Part shown: in pieces, positions 6,133-13,412 of the stretch
Layout of the letters: every line of letters begins with the position of its first letter
How positions within the stretch are numbered: the first letter of the stretch is position 1
Assembly: GCA_964371865.1 (NCBI GenBank)
Contig: CAYJOR010000064.1
Span: 1 to 14,566 of the forward strand
Source: CAYJAZ01 sp964371865
GTDB lineage: Bacteria > Desulfobacterota > Desulfovibrionia > Desulfovibrionales > Desulfovibrionaceae
DNA length: 14,566 bases
Direction of reading: 5' to 3'
Made by a program: the position numbers and the translations under genes
The notes under the pieces: generated by a model
Seen by the model: the letters and a program-made list of their open reading frames with translations, nothing else
Database searches by the model: none
Told to the model about the DNA's origin: nothing

Positions 6133-7587
6133 CTAGCAGTCCCAGATTTGCCCTTGTGGGGTGTCTTTTACGGAGATTCCTAGTGCTAGGAGAGCATCTC
6201 TTATTTCGTCAGATTTTGCATAATCTTTATTGAGTCGAGCTTGAACACGTTCTTCAAGAAGAGTGTTAACTTGATTCATATCAATGTTTAAACGAGCGAT
6301 TGTATCAAGTTTAAGAGCTTCGAGGAATTGGGTAGGCTCTAAGGTGAGCACACCAAGAATTGTTTGCCAATCTTTTACAAATTCAAGGAAACTATTGAAA
6401 AATTTAGGCGCATCAGGTGATGTCATAAGAGCTTTAGTTTCAAGAACACGATTTACAAGACGAACACAACTGAATATATGCCCAATCGCAGCAGCGGTGT
6501 TGAAATCATCATACATTGCGTTAAAGAAATCTTTTTTGATTTCGCTGTATTCAACGTATACGCTTTGATCCCAAGCAGAATTTTTAGTCTTGAGATTGGC
6601 AAGTGCACTATTAACTTGCCCAACACATTCATATATACGCTTTAAACCGCGTTCTGCTTCATCTAAAGCGTCAAAACTAAAGTCGATAGGACTTCTATAG
6701 TGTTTTGTGAGGAGGAAGAAGCGTAGGACTTCTGGTTGACGATTTTCTAAGATATCACGAATCGTTTTGAAGTTGTTAAGACTTTTAGACATTTTTTCGG
6801 AGTTAATTTGAACAAAACCATTGTGCATCCAGTAACGAGCAAATTCTTGATCAAGTGCCGCTTCTGATTGAGCAATTTCATTTTCGTGGTGAGGGAAGAT
6901 TAAATCTTGACCACCGCCGTGAATATCAAGAGGAAGTTCAACATTTTTTTCGCTCATAGCTGAACATTCAATATGCCAACCAGGGCGACCATTACCCCAA
7001 GGTGACTCCCAGTACGGTTCACCCGGTTTTGCGGCTTTCCAAAGTACGAAATCCATAGGATCTTCTTTGTTTTCATCAACGTCGATACGAGCACCAGCTT
7101 GCATATCGTCAAGTGAACGACCTGATAATTTGCCGTATTCTTTAAATGAGCGTACTCTAAAGTTTACGTCACCGCTTGGAGTTGGGTATGCGTGCCCTTT
7201 TTCGATGAGGCGAACGATCATATCAATCATTTCTTGGATATAGTCAGTCGCTCTTGGTTCAAGGTCAGCACGTTGAACATTGAGTTTATCCATATCTTCA
7301 TGGAAAGCGGCAATGTATTTTTCTGCAACTTCTTTACTGGTAAGACCTTCTTGATTCGCTCTTTTGATGATTTTATCATCAACGTCGGTAAAGTTTCTTA
7401 CAAAGGTAAGTTCAAAGTTTAAGAATCTTAGAAAACGAGCAATAATATCAAATACTACTGCTGAACGAGCATGACCGATATGCGATAAGTCATATGCTGT
7501 AATGCCACAAGCGTACATATTCACCTTTCCTGGGCGAATAGGAACAAACTCTTCTTTTTTACGTGTAAGTGTGTTATATACTTGCAT
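6133..7587 (-). CDS. cysS: Cysteinyl-tRNA synthetase
   Basis: This class I aminoacyl-tRNA synthetase charges tRNACys in the cytoplasm. It has 484 residues, slightly above the usual ~460. The HIGH motif is at 36-39 (SHIGHARS) and KMSKS at 265-269. The zinc ligands that recognise cysteine are expected at Cys27 (MYACG), Cys208 (GWHIECS), His233 and Glu237, and all are present. The C-terminal part is the helical anticodon-binding region. The ATG is preceded by a purine-rich AGAGAAAG stretch and lies 12 bases after the gltX stop. It is the last gene of the MATE-DUF2156-gltX-cysS unit. Pairing with nifS on the convergent strand links two cysteine users, but no shared regulation is visible. Confidence 0.97.
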   Translation of the reverse strand: MQVYNTLTRKKEEFVPIRPGKVNMYACGITAYDLSHIGHARSAVVFDIIARFLRFLNFELTFVRNFTDVDDKIIKRANQEGLTSKEVAEKYIAAFHEDMDKLNVQRADLEPRATDYIQEMIDMIVRLIEKGHAYPTPSGDVNFRVRSFKEYGKLSGRSLDDMQAGARIDVDENKEDPMDFVLWKAAKPGEPYWESPWGNGRPGWHIECSAMSEKNVELPLDIHGGGQDLIFPHHENEIAQSEAALDQEFARYWMHNGFVQINSEKMSKSLNNFKTIRDILENRQPEVLRFFLLTKHYRSPIDFSFDALDEAERGLKRIYECVGQVNSALANLKTKNSAWDQSVYVEYSEIKKDFFNAMYDDFNTAAAIGHIFSCVRLVNRVLETKALMTSPDAPKFFNSFLEFVKDWQTILGVLTLEPTQFLEALKLDTIARLNIDMNQVNTLLEERVQARLNKDYAKSDEIRDALLALGISVKDTPQGQIWDC

Positions 7588-7599
7588 TGTCTTTCTCTT

Positions 7600-9009
7600 T
7601 TATGATTGTATTGCTTTTTGAATGCGATTAATTACTTTCTCTTTACCAAGTAAATTAGCTATAAGAGCAAGTGATGGTCCGCCACCTTGTCCTGTAAGAG
7701 CACAACGGAGGGCAGGTCCTATATTTTTAAATTTGAGATTATTTTCTTCTACAAATGCGTGGATAGCATGATCTAATTCTTCACTTGAAAAAGTTGAAAG
7801 AGCTTCAAATTTTTCAGAAATTTTTGCAAGAAGAGCTTTGCTGTCGTCATTTAAAGATTTAGCCGGTTTTTCTTCGTATTCAACAAAATCAGCTTCAAGA
7901 ACTTTTTGTGAGAAAGCTTCAATTTGTGAAGATAGTTCTACAAGATTAGTTGCTCTTTCTTTAAAAATTGGAAGTAGAACATCAAAGTTATTAGGGAGTT
8001 CTTTTCCTGTAATAGCGTGAATAGCTTTAACTTGCTCAAGAATTTCTTCATTTGAAGATTGCTTAATATAATGAGCATTGAGCCACTCTAATTTAGCTGG
8101 GTCTATACGTGATGGAGAGGCATTAAAGTTTGTTCCATCAAAAATTTCAACAAGTTCTTTGAGTACAAAAATTTCATTATCGCCGCTTGACCAACCAAGA
8201 CGAACAAGATAATTCACCAAAGCAGCAGGAAGAAGACCATCTTCTTGATACTCGATAACAGCACGAGCACCGTTTCTTTTTGAGAGTTTAGCACCATCAG
8301 GTCCAAGAATCATAGGAACATGCCCGAAGTGAGGTAAATCCCAATTCATTGCTTGATAGATAAGAATTTGTTTTGGAGTATTGGAAACATGGTCATCACC
8401 ACGAAGAACATGACTTATTTCCATATCATGATCGTCAACAACAACAGCGAGGTTATATGTTGGCATTCCGCCTGATTTTTCAGGACGACGAAGAATCATG
8501 TCATCAAGTTCTTGCACATCAGTAACGATTTTTCCTTTAACCATATCGTCGAGGATAACTTTACCTTGTTCAGGACATTTTAAACGAACAACTGCATCTT
8601 CAGATTTTGGAAGATTTCTATTACGGCATTTCCCATTATATTTAGGTTTTAAGCCTTTTGCTTCAGCTTCGGCACGCATAGCATCAACTTCGTCAGGAGT
8701 ACAAGTACAGTAGTAAGCAGAGCCATTTGCAAGCATTTCTTCAATAACTTCGTTATATCTATCAGCTCGTTGCGTTTGATAGACTAAATCTCTATCCCAA
8801 TCAAGACCAAGCCATTTCATAGATGCAAGGATGGAATCGGTATATTCTTGTTTTGATCTTTCAGTATCAGTATCTTCAATTCTTAGAACGAATTCACCGT
8901 TAAAGTGTCTTGCTAATAGCCAAGAGAAGATAGCTGTTCTAGCTCCACCAATGTGAAGATGACCGGTAGGGCTTGGGGCGAATCTGGTAACTACTTTTTT
9001 GTCTGACAT
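7600..9009 (-). CDS. gltX: Glutamyl-tRNA synthetase
   Basis: This class I synthetase of 469 residues loads glutamate onto tRNAGlu. The HIGH-type motif is HLHIGGART (17-25), RIEDTDTERS lies at 43-52, and the second signature is KLSKR at 241-245. A zinc site of the E. coli type is visible: Cys101 and Cys103 (CTC), Tyr124, and Cys128. The C-terminal ~150 residues are the helical anticodon-binding domain of the bacterial type. Whether it discriminates against tRNAGln cannot be decided from sequence alone. GGAA lies about nine bases before the ATG. The gap to the DUF2156 gene upstream is 16 bases and to cysS downstream 12 bases, so the genes are probably cotranscribed. Confidence 0.97.
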   Translation of the reverse strand: MSDKKVVTRFAPSPTGHLHIGGARTAIFSWLLARHFNGEFVLRIEDTDTERSKQEYTDSILASMKWLGLDWDRDLVYQTQRADRYNEVIEEMLANGSAYYCTCTPDEVDAMRAEAEAKGLKPKYNGKCRNRNLPKSEDAVVRLKCPEQGKVILDDMVKGKIVTDVQELDDMILRRPEKSGGMPTYNLAVVVDDHDMEISHVLRGDDHVSNTPKQILIYQAMNWDLPHFGHVPMILGPDGAKLSKRNGARAVIEYQEDGLLPAALVNYLVRLGWSSGDNEIFVLKELVEIFDGTNFNASPSRIDPAKLEWLNAHYIKQSSNEEILEQVKAIHAITGKELPNNFDVLLPIFKERATNLVELSSQIEAFSQKVLEADFVEYEEKPAKSLNDDSKALLAKISEKFEALSTFSSEELDHAIHAFVEENNLKFKNIGPALRCALTGQGGGPSLALIANLLGKEKVINRIQKAIQS

Positions 9010-9025
9010 GTTTATATTTCCATTA

Positions 9026-9901
9026 TTAATTTATTGTAATTGTGAATTTTTTTAGAAAGTGAGTAGGTTTATAAGTTTCCTTTGCAGCTCTTAGTCCTGC
9101 ATTACCTAAATCTTGCTCTCTATTGATAAATTCAAATCCTTCTACAGCATTTTTAGCAAAGATATTATTGATTGCTTGATATGCTCCTTTATACTCAGGA
9201 AGAGCTTTCTCAAAATGCACTACAAAAGTGCTCTCGTCAAGTTTTTCTCCAAGAGTAAAGGCGGCAAGTTTATTCTCATGATATAGAGTTCCACCTATAA
9301 TATTTGGAAATTCAGTTAGGCTTTCCAAAATATTTTTTATTCCTGTATATTCAGCATAAAGTGAATCATCATCACCGCAACCACTGTTTTTACACCAAGT
9401 TTCATGTAATTCAAGTAAGTCTTTTGTTATTTTATGGCTAAGATTTTCAGCCGTAAATTGACGATAATCAATGCCGAAATTTTTTGTAAAACTATTGACA
9501 TGATTCTTTTTTTTATGGAAATCCTTTCCTCTAAGATTTGCTAAATTCTCTTGTAAGTAAATATATTCATCATTATCTCTATCCGTTGCAATTTCAATAT
9601 TATCTTGAAACTGCTCAAATAAGATATCTTTGAGTTTTTCAGGAACTCGCGTAAGAACAGTTCCCTTTTTTAAAAAAGTTGATTTTGTAAAATCTACATT
9701 TTCCCAGTCCCCAAGAGGAGCACGTAAGTCATGATTCGATTTAATCCATAGAAGATTATTATCTTCTGCAATTTCAAAATCGTAAAAATTATTCCACGTA
9801 AAAAGGTTTGTGAAGATATAGTCCGCAGTTTTTTGTGGGCATTTTTCCCAATATTTATTGTATAAATCTTTATGATCTAAAGTAAGTGATTGATATTGCA
9901 T
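9026..9901 (-). CDS. DUF2156 / phosphatidylglycerol lysyltransferase C-terminal-like protein
   Basis: The 291-residue soluble protein matches, from memory, the DUF2156 family (LPG synthase C-terminal, PF09924), a double GNAT-like fold. The N-terminal segment with TNLFTWNNFYDFEIAED and the C-terminal signature around residues 258-287 (NREQDLGNAGLR, then KETYKPTHFLKKF) are typical. In MprF this domain moves an amino acid from aminoacyl-tRNA to phosphatidylglycerol, but stand-alone members are mostly uncharacterised. It has no membrane segment, unlike full MprF. A TTG at 9910 would add three residues; ATG 9901 is preferred, though neither has a strong ribosome-binding site. The gene sits between a MATE transporter (16-base gap) and gltX (16-base gap). 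Confidence 0.8.
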   Translation of the reverse strand: MQYQSLTLDHKDLYNKYWEKCPQKTADYIFTNLFTWNNFYDFEIAEDNNLLWIKSNHDLRAPLGDWENVDFTKSTFLKKGTVLTRVPEKLKDILFEQFQDNIEIATDRDNDEYIYLQENLANLRGKDFHKKKNHVNSFTKNFGIDYRQFTAENLSHKITKDLLELHETWCKNSGCGDDDSLYAEYTGIKNILESLTEFPNIIGGTLYHENKLAAFTLGEKLDESTFVVHFEKALPEYKGAYQAINNIFAKNAVEGFEFINREQDLGNAGLRAAKETYKPTHFLKKFTITIN

Positions 9902-9917
9902 AATACTCAATTGAAGC

Positions 9918-11291
9918 CTATTTGATTTTTCGCATAGTATAATTATACCACGGACGTTTAATAAATATTATAAACATAGCAATGCTCTGATATATCATTG
10001 AAAGCAGCATTGCTAGGAATATACCTCTTGCATTCATACCTTGAAAGTGGGCTAAATAATAAGCCAATGGCAAGCGAATAAGCCATACACTTGTGCTGTT
10101 GATTACGAGTGAATAAATTGTTGCACCCGCACCGGTCATTATACCATTTAATATCATTCCCGCAACTGTAAAGGGGGTAGACATAATATTATAAATTAAA
10201 TACCAAATAATATTTTCTTGAACCATTGGATCCGGCGAGAATAGAACTGCTAATTCTTCCATAAATGGAAGCATGCAAACAGCAAAAACAGTCATTATTC
10301 CTGCACCAATCCCAATAAGAGTAAGCCCTATTCTTTTTGCTTGTTTGATATCTCCCTCTCCAAGAGCGTGCCCCGTTAAGATTGATGCTGTAGCCATAAA
10401 AGCCGCACCCGGCATAAAGAGAATTGATTCAATCCTCATACCCGATGAAAGTCCGGCAAGAGCTTCTGTGCTATTAGGAACCGAAGCAGTTACCCCAAAT
10501 AGTACGAGATAGCCTGTCTGCCATAAAGCCTGACTCGCTAAAGCCGGAAGACTCACCTTTAAAATATAAGGAGATGCTTTTTTTATCCAACAGAATCTTA
10601 ATTTCAAACTCGGAGGGAAAAGATTTGCCCTCTTAAGCACAATTAAAGATGAAACAGCTCCTGTAAGCACCGCGCCGAATGTTGTCCAAGCAACACCAGC
10701 TACACCAAAAGCAGGAAATCCAAAATATCCAAGACCAAAAGCTAAATTACCAAAAATATTTATTATTGAGACTAAAAATCCTATAAATAAAGGATATTTT
10801 ACAAGCTTTGCTGCCCTAAAAAGCACGTTACTCACAAAATATAAATAATGAAACGGCAAAGTAATAAGCAATACATCCCAAAAATATAAGCTTATAGGCT
10901 GAACTTCAGTAGGTATCTTTAAAGCAGACATAATAAATCCACCTAAAGTTGCCCCAAATAAACTAAAGCAGCTTGCCATTATAACAGCGATATACAGCAC
11001 AAGCAATATATAACGCCTTGCTCGAAGCCCCCTCTTCGCTCCCAAACTCTGCGAAATTACCGCCATAGAACCTGAACCAAGCGACATAGCAAGCACCATA
11101 ATAAGAGCTTGAACTTGTGCCATAACCCCAACAGAAGCCTGAACCTCTGATGAGATTCTGCCCGCTACCCAAGTATCTGCAAGTCCTATTAAAAGCACCG
11201 TAAACATCAACAATACTTGCGGTATTACAAGTCCGGAAATCTCTTTCCAAGGAATTGTTTTCATAAAATCTTTTGCTTGTGCTTTCGTCAT
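9918..11291 (-). CDS. MATE-family multidrug/metabolite efflux transporter
   Basis: From ATG 11291 the protein has 457 residues, with about 12 hydrophobic membrane segments in two similar halves, the usual MATE (MatE) layout and length. The first half carries LLIGLADTWVAGRISSEVQA after the first helix, and the later GAAFMATASILTGHALGEG region is typical of the family. It should exchange H+ or Na+ for an exported compound at the inner membrane; the substrate is unknown. An upstream ATG at 11342 is in frame, but it would add 17 residues encoded wholly by repeat B2, so it is rejected as the start. GGAG within the repeat lies about 11 bases before the chosen ATG. It is the first gene of the minus-strand unit. 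Confidence 0.9.
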   Translation of the reverse strand: MTKAQAKDFMKTIPWKEISGLVIPQVLLMFTVLLIGLADTWVAGRISSEVQASVGVMAQVQALIMVLAMSLGSGSMAVISQSLGAKRGLRARRYILLVLYIAVIMASCFSLFGATLGGFIMSALKIPTEVQPISLYFWDVLLITLPFHYLYFVSNVLFRAAKLVKYPLFIGFLVSIINIFGNLAFGLGYFGFPAFGVAGVAWTTFGAVLTGAVSSLIVLKRANLFPPSLKLRFCWIKKASPYILKVSLPALASQALWQTGYLVLFGVTASVPNSTEALAGLSSGMRIESILFMPGAAFMATASILTGHALGEGDIKQAKRIGLTLIGIGAGIMTVFAVCMLPFMEELAVLFSPDPMVQENIIWYLIYNIMSTPFTVAGMILNGIMTGAGATIYSLVINSTSVWLIRLPLAYYLAHFQGMNARGIFLAMLLSMIYQSIAMFIIFIKRPWYNYTMRKIK

Positions 11292-11292
11292 A

Positions 11293-11371
11293 TTTTTTTG
11301 TCTCCGACGGGCAAAGGGAATGATTCCCTTTGCAAACCCCATTTATTTTTTTCTCGTTCCTCGAAAAAAAT
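11293..11371 (+). repeat. Family B two-hairpin element, copy B2, 5' of the MATE gene
   Basis: GCAAAGGGAA (11311-11320) and TTCCCTTTGC (11324-11333) form a 10-base-pair palindrome with loop TGA, flanked by TCTCCGACGG and AAACCCC. A second hairpin follows, with ATTTTTTTC (11345-11353) and GAAAAAAAT (11363-11371) around the loop TCGTTCCTC. Bases 11293-11340 are identical over 48 positions to 14513-14560. The element abuts the MATE start codon and supplies its upstream GGAG. Confidence 0.85.
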
Positions 11372-11587
11372 GAAATAGGTTTTTCAAAAAAATTATTTCC
11401 TCTGATATCAAAAATAAGTTTTCAAATGAAATTATAAAGAGTTAGAGTGAAATTTATATATTTAAATTTGAAATATGGGTATTTTCAAAGTAAATCACTT
11501 TTTAACAGTATATACATTAATGTAGTTAAAGGAAGTTAATTTTTATAAAATTTAATGATTACTTTTGTTGAAAGACTAGGCTTTGTC
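11372..11587. other. AT-rich spacer expected to hold the MATE-gltX-cysS promoter
   Basis: There is no coding frame. The minus strand must hold the promoter of the four-gene unit. Candidates are TATACT (11507-11512) with no good -35, and TATAAT (11431-11436), also without a clear -35. A 12-base palindrome TACATTAATGTA (11513-11524) lies directly upstream of TATACT on the minus strand, and TTTAAC/GTTAAA arms flank it, an operator-like arrangement. AGTTAGAGTRAAAT (around 11440) recurs at about 5825. Confidence 0.4.
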
Positions 11588-11638
11588 CTCAACGCCACTC
11601 AAAGCTATGGGAGTAAGCAAAAAATAATGTGCGTTGAG
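11588..11638 (-). other. Structured element C2 (conserved hairpin)
   Basis: On the minus strand CTCAACGC (11638-11631) pairs with GCGTTGAG (11595-11588), then AC with GT across a bulged G, enclosing a 30-base loop. It is the partner of the element at 5804-5855, with the same bulge, the same loop-entry sequence CACATWATTTT and the same TTGAGTGGCG exit. It stands in the same place, directly after the family A tail and a CAAAAAAACTTTTT linker. Confidence 0.6.
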
Positions 11639-11657
11639 AATTAAAAAGTTTTTTTGT

Positions 11658-11729
11658 AGGAAGGGGGAAGAGCTCGAGAGGGGGAAACCTTATCTTTTTT
11701 TTCAAAAAAAGTATGGTTTCCCCCTCTCG
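11658..11729 (-). repeat. Family A element, copy A4, 3' of lysA
   Basis: On the minus strand the hairpin (11729-11675) has a 15-base-pair perfect outer stem, CGAGAGGGGGAAACC with GGTTTCCCCCTCTCG, then a T-run/A-run inner arm pair. The tail AGCTCTTCCCCCTTCCT runs to 11658. The mirror between 3' arm and tail is perfect except for one extra T. The hairpin starts 21 bases after the lysA stop. No U-tract follows directly. Confidence 0.85.
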
Positions 11730-11749
11730 AATAAAATTATTCTTTACTA

Positions 11750-13009
11750 CTAAAAATAAGCAACTAAATCTTCGAGAGTTTCGCGTCTTCTGATAAGGCG
11801 AACGTTTCCGTTTGATTCAATAAGAACTTCGGCAGGACGTAGACGTTGATTATAGGTTGATGACATAGAGAAACCATATGCTCCTGCATCTAATACGCCA
11901 ACGACATCGCCAACTTGCGCTTTAGGAAGTTCACGTTTTTTAGCAAGGATATCACCACTTTCACAGATGTTACCAACTACAGTTTGAGTCATAACTTCTG
12001 AAGACGGATTTTCTTGATAGAGTTCTACATCATGGTGAGAATCGTACATAGCAGGGCGTTGAAGAACGTTGAAGCCAACATCAGTACCGATATAGTGAGT
12101 ACCTGCATTTTCTTTGGTTGCGTGTACGTTACCAAGAACAAGACCGCATTCAGCAACAACATAACGACCAGGTTCAAGATAGAACTTTCCTGTGTATGAG
12201 TGTTTTTCTACAAAAGCATTTACTGTTTCATTAAGAAGAGTAGAAAGTTTGTTCAAATCAAGACGAGGTTGATTTTCGTATTTTTTATAAGGTATACCGA
12301 ATCCGCCGCCAAAATCTATTATTTGTAGATCTTTAAAGGTAGGAAGAGTTGGAACAAAGTCAAGAAGAATCTGCATAGCATCGATATAATCTTGTGGTTC
12401 CATAAAAAGAGAACCGATATGCTGATTAATACCTGTAAGTTTCATTCCGTATTTATTGAGGATTTCACACATAGTATTAACATCTTCAGGATTTACACCG
12501 AATTTTGTTTCTTTACCGGCAGTAATAACTTTTTGGTGGTGCCCAGCGCCTTTACCAGGGTTGATACGCACCATAGCTTCGTTAGAATGTGCAAAACCTT
12601 GGCACTCTTTCATAACTTCGCCAAGAGTTTCAAGCTGTGAAAGGCTGTCTACGCTGATAAGAAGATTATTTTCTACAGCATTTTTAAGCTCATCATAAGA
12701 AACGTTATTACAAACGTAGAGAATTTCTTCTGGAGTAAAGCCTGCTTTTTTATTGATAAATAATTCACCAGGACTCATAGCATCTACGAGTAAACCTTCT
12801 GAACGAATAATTTTTAATAATTCAACGTTTGTGTTTGCTTTTGCTGAATAGTCAATACAAACTTGTTTAGAGCTTGAAAGACCTTTTAAATCTTTACAGC
12901 GTTCTCTAAGTACGTTTTCGCTATAAACATAAAGAGGAGTGCCAAATTTTTTAGCTAAGTCATGTGGATTGTTACCCACGAAAAAATTAATATCTTTTGT
13001 ATAGTTCAT
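11750..13009 (-). CDS. lysA: Diaminopimelate decarboxylase
   Basis: This PLP enzyme converts meso-diaminopimelate to L-lysine, the last step of lysine synthesis. It has 419 residues, normal for the family. Lys57 in YSAKAN is the PLP lysine; His197 (HIGS), the glycine-rich phosphate loop GGGFG (234-238), EPGR (279-282) and Cys349 in ICESGD, the second-subunit active-site cysteine, are all present. The N-terminal TIM-barrel domain and C-terminal beta domain (AGAYGFSMSSTYN) are complete. AAGGA (13016-13020) lies six bases before the ATG. It is a single-gene unit with a family A element on each side. No lysine riboswitch could be recognised upstream. Confidence 0.96.
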   Translation of the reverse strand: MNYTKDINFFVGNNPHDLAKKFGTPLYVYSENVLRERCKDLKGLSSSKQVCIDYSAKANTNVELLKIIRSEGLLVDAMSPGELFINKKAGFTPEEILYVCNNVSYDELKNAVENNLLISVDSLSQLETLGEVMKECQGFAHSNEAMVRINPGKGAGHHQKVITAGKETKFGVNPEDVNTMCEILNKYGMKLTGINQHIGSLFMEPQDYIDAMQILLDFVPTLPTFKDLQIIDFGGGFGIPYKKYENQPRLDLNKLSTLLNETVNAFVEKHSYTGKFYLEPGRYVVAECGLVLGNVHATKENAGTHYIGTDVGFNVLQRPAMYDSHHDVELYQENPSSEVMTQTVVGNICESGDILAKKRELPKAQVGDVVGVLDAGAYGFSMSSTYNQRLRPAEVLIESNGNVRLIRRRETLEDLVAYF

Positions 13010-13039
13010 TATTATTCCTTTATTTTTATATAGTTAGTA

Positions 13040-13104
13040 TTGAGGGGGAAAACCTTCTTTTTTAGCAAAAAAGAAGGTTTTCCCCCTCAAACTCCCCCTT
13101 TCCT
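13040..13104 (+). repeat. Family A element, copy A5, with a 24-bp perfect stem, 5' of lysA
   Basis: Arms 13040-13063 and 13067-13090 are perfectly complementary over 24 base pairs around the loop AGC, with TTGAGGGGGAAAACC at the outer side. The tail ACTCCCCCTTTCCT follows (13091-13104). The mirror symmetry is exact over 13079-13101 around A13090, even though the central CTCGAGCTC of other copies is here CTCAAACTC. The hairpin begins 31 bases upstream of the lysA ATG, so it lies in the lysA leader if the promoter is further upstream. Confidence 0.88.
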
Positions 13105-13315
13105 GAAAAACCAGTTAGGGCTTATATAAAATATGAGTAATTTTTTATATTTTCACTATCTACCAATCTTTTTTGTTCTAAAAAATTATATATATTTACA
13201 GTGTAAAATATTGTAAACAGCTTTAAAGCTACGAAGCGACACTAATAAAAACATATAATAATTTAGGAAATTTTTGCCTCAATCTAAAGGACTTCTTTAT
13301 ACAATTGGTTTTGAT
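13105..13315. other. AT-rich spacer upstream of lysA and downstream of ilvC
   Basis: There is no coding frame. It probably holds the lysA promoter and the end of the ilvC transcript. Palindromes include AGCTTTAAAGCT (around 13220-13231) and TTTACA-G-TGTAAA (13195-13207). ACAATTGGTTTT (13301-13312) and CACTAATAAAAA (about 13240) are shared with the spacer upstream of nifU. Confidence 0.45.
13189..13217 (-). promoter_or_regulatory. Candidate lysA promoter with palindrome in spacer
   Basis: On the minus strand TTTACA (13217-13212) and TATATA (13194-13189) are 17 bases apart. The spacer contains the palindrome TTTACA-G-TGTAAA (13195-13207), a possible operator. If used, the leader to the lysA ATG would be about 170 bases and would include the 24-bp hairpin of A5. 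The surrounding sequence is so AT-rich that chance matches are likely. Confidence 0.35.
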
Positions 13316-13395
13316 AAGGAGGGGGTAGAGGGTGCTTATTATAGAATTATAAAAGGGGAAACCACACTTTTAAATAAAAGTGATAGTCTCCCCTT
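13316..13395 (-). repeat. Family A element, degenerate copy A6, 3' of ilvC
   Basis: On the minus strand AAGGGGA (13395-13389) pairs with TCCCCTT (13359-13353), and an inner stem pairs CACTTTT with AAAAGTG, with an unpaired region between. The pyrimidine tail (CTCTACCCCCCTCCTT, 13331-13316) is separated from the hairpin by about 20 extra AT-rich bases. It is identified by position, orientation and the ACAATTGGTTTT flank shared with A2. The mirror relation has been lost. Confidence 0.6.
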
Positions 13396-13407
13396 GATAT
13401 ATCAAGG
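13392..13407. other. 16-base perfect palindrome just after ilvC
   Basis: CCTTGATATATCAAGG is a perfect 16-base palindrome starting five bases after the ilvC stop and overlapping the base of hairpin A6. It could add a short stem to the ilvC transcript end or be a protein-binding site. Confidence 0.5.
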
Positions 13408-13412
13408 CTAAA

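Noticed and set aside
11292..11342. Seventeen-residue N-terminal extension of the MATE protein
   Set aside because: It is encoded by a dispersed repeat that is non-coding elsewhere in the window.
13010..13315. Lysine riboswitch upstream of lysA
   Set aside because: None of the conserved L-box core could be recognised; only a simple 24-bp hairpin and AT-rich sequence are present.
3346..13412. Family A repeats as a CRISPR array or insertion-sequence ends
   Set aside because: The copies are dispersed and alternately oriented, the spacers are 170-290 bases, and no transposase, Cas gene or consistent target duplication is visible.
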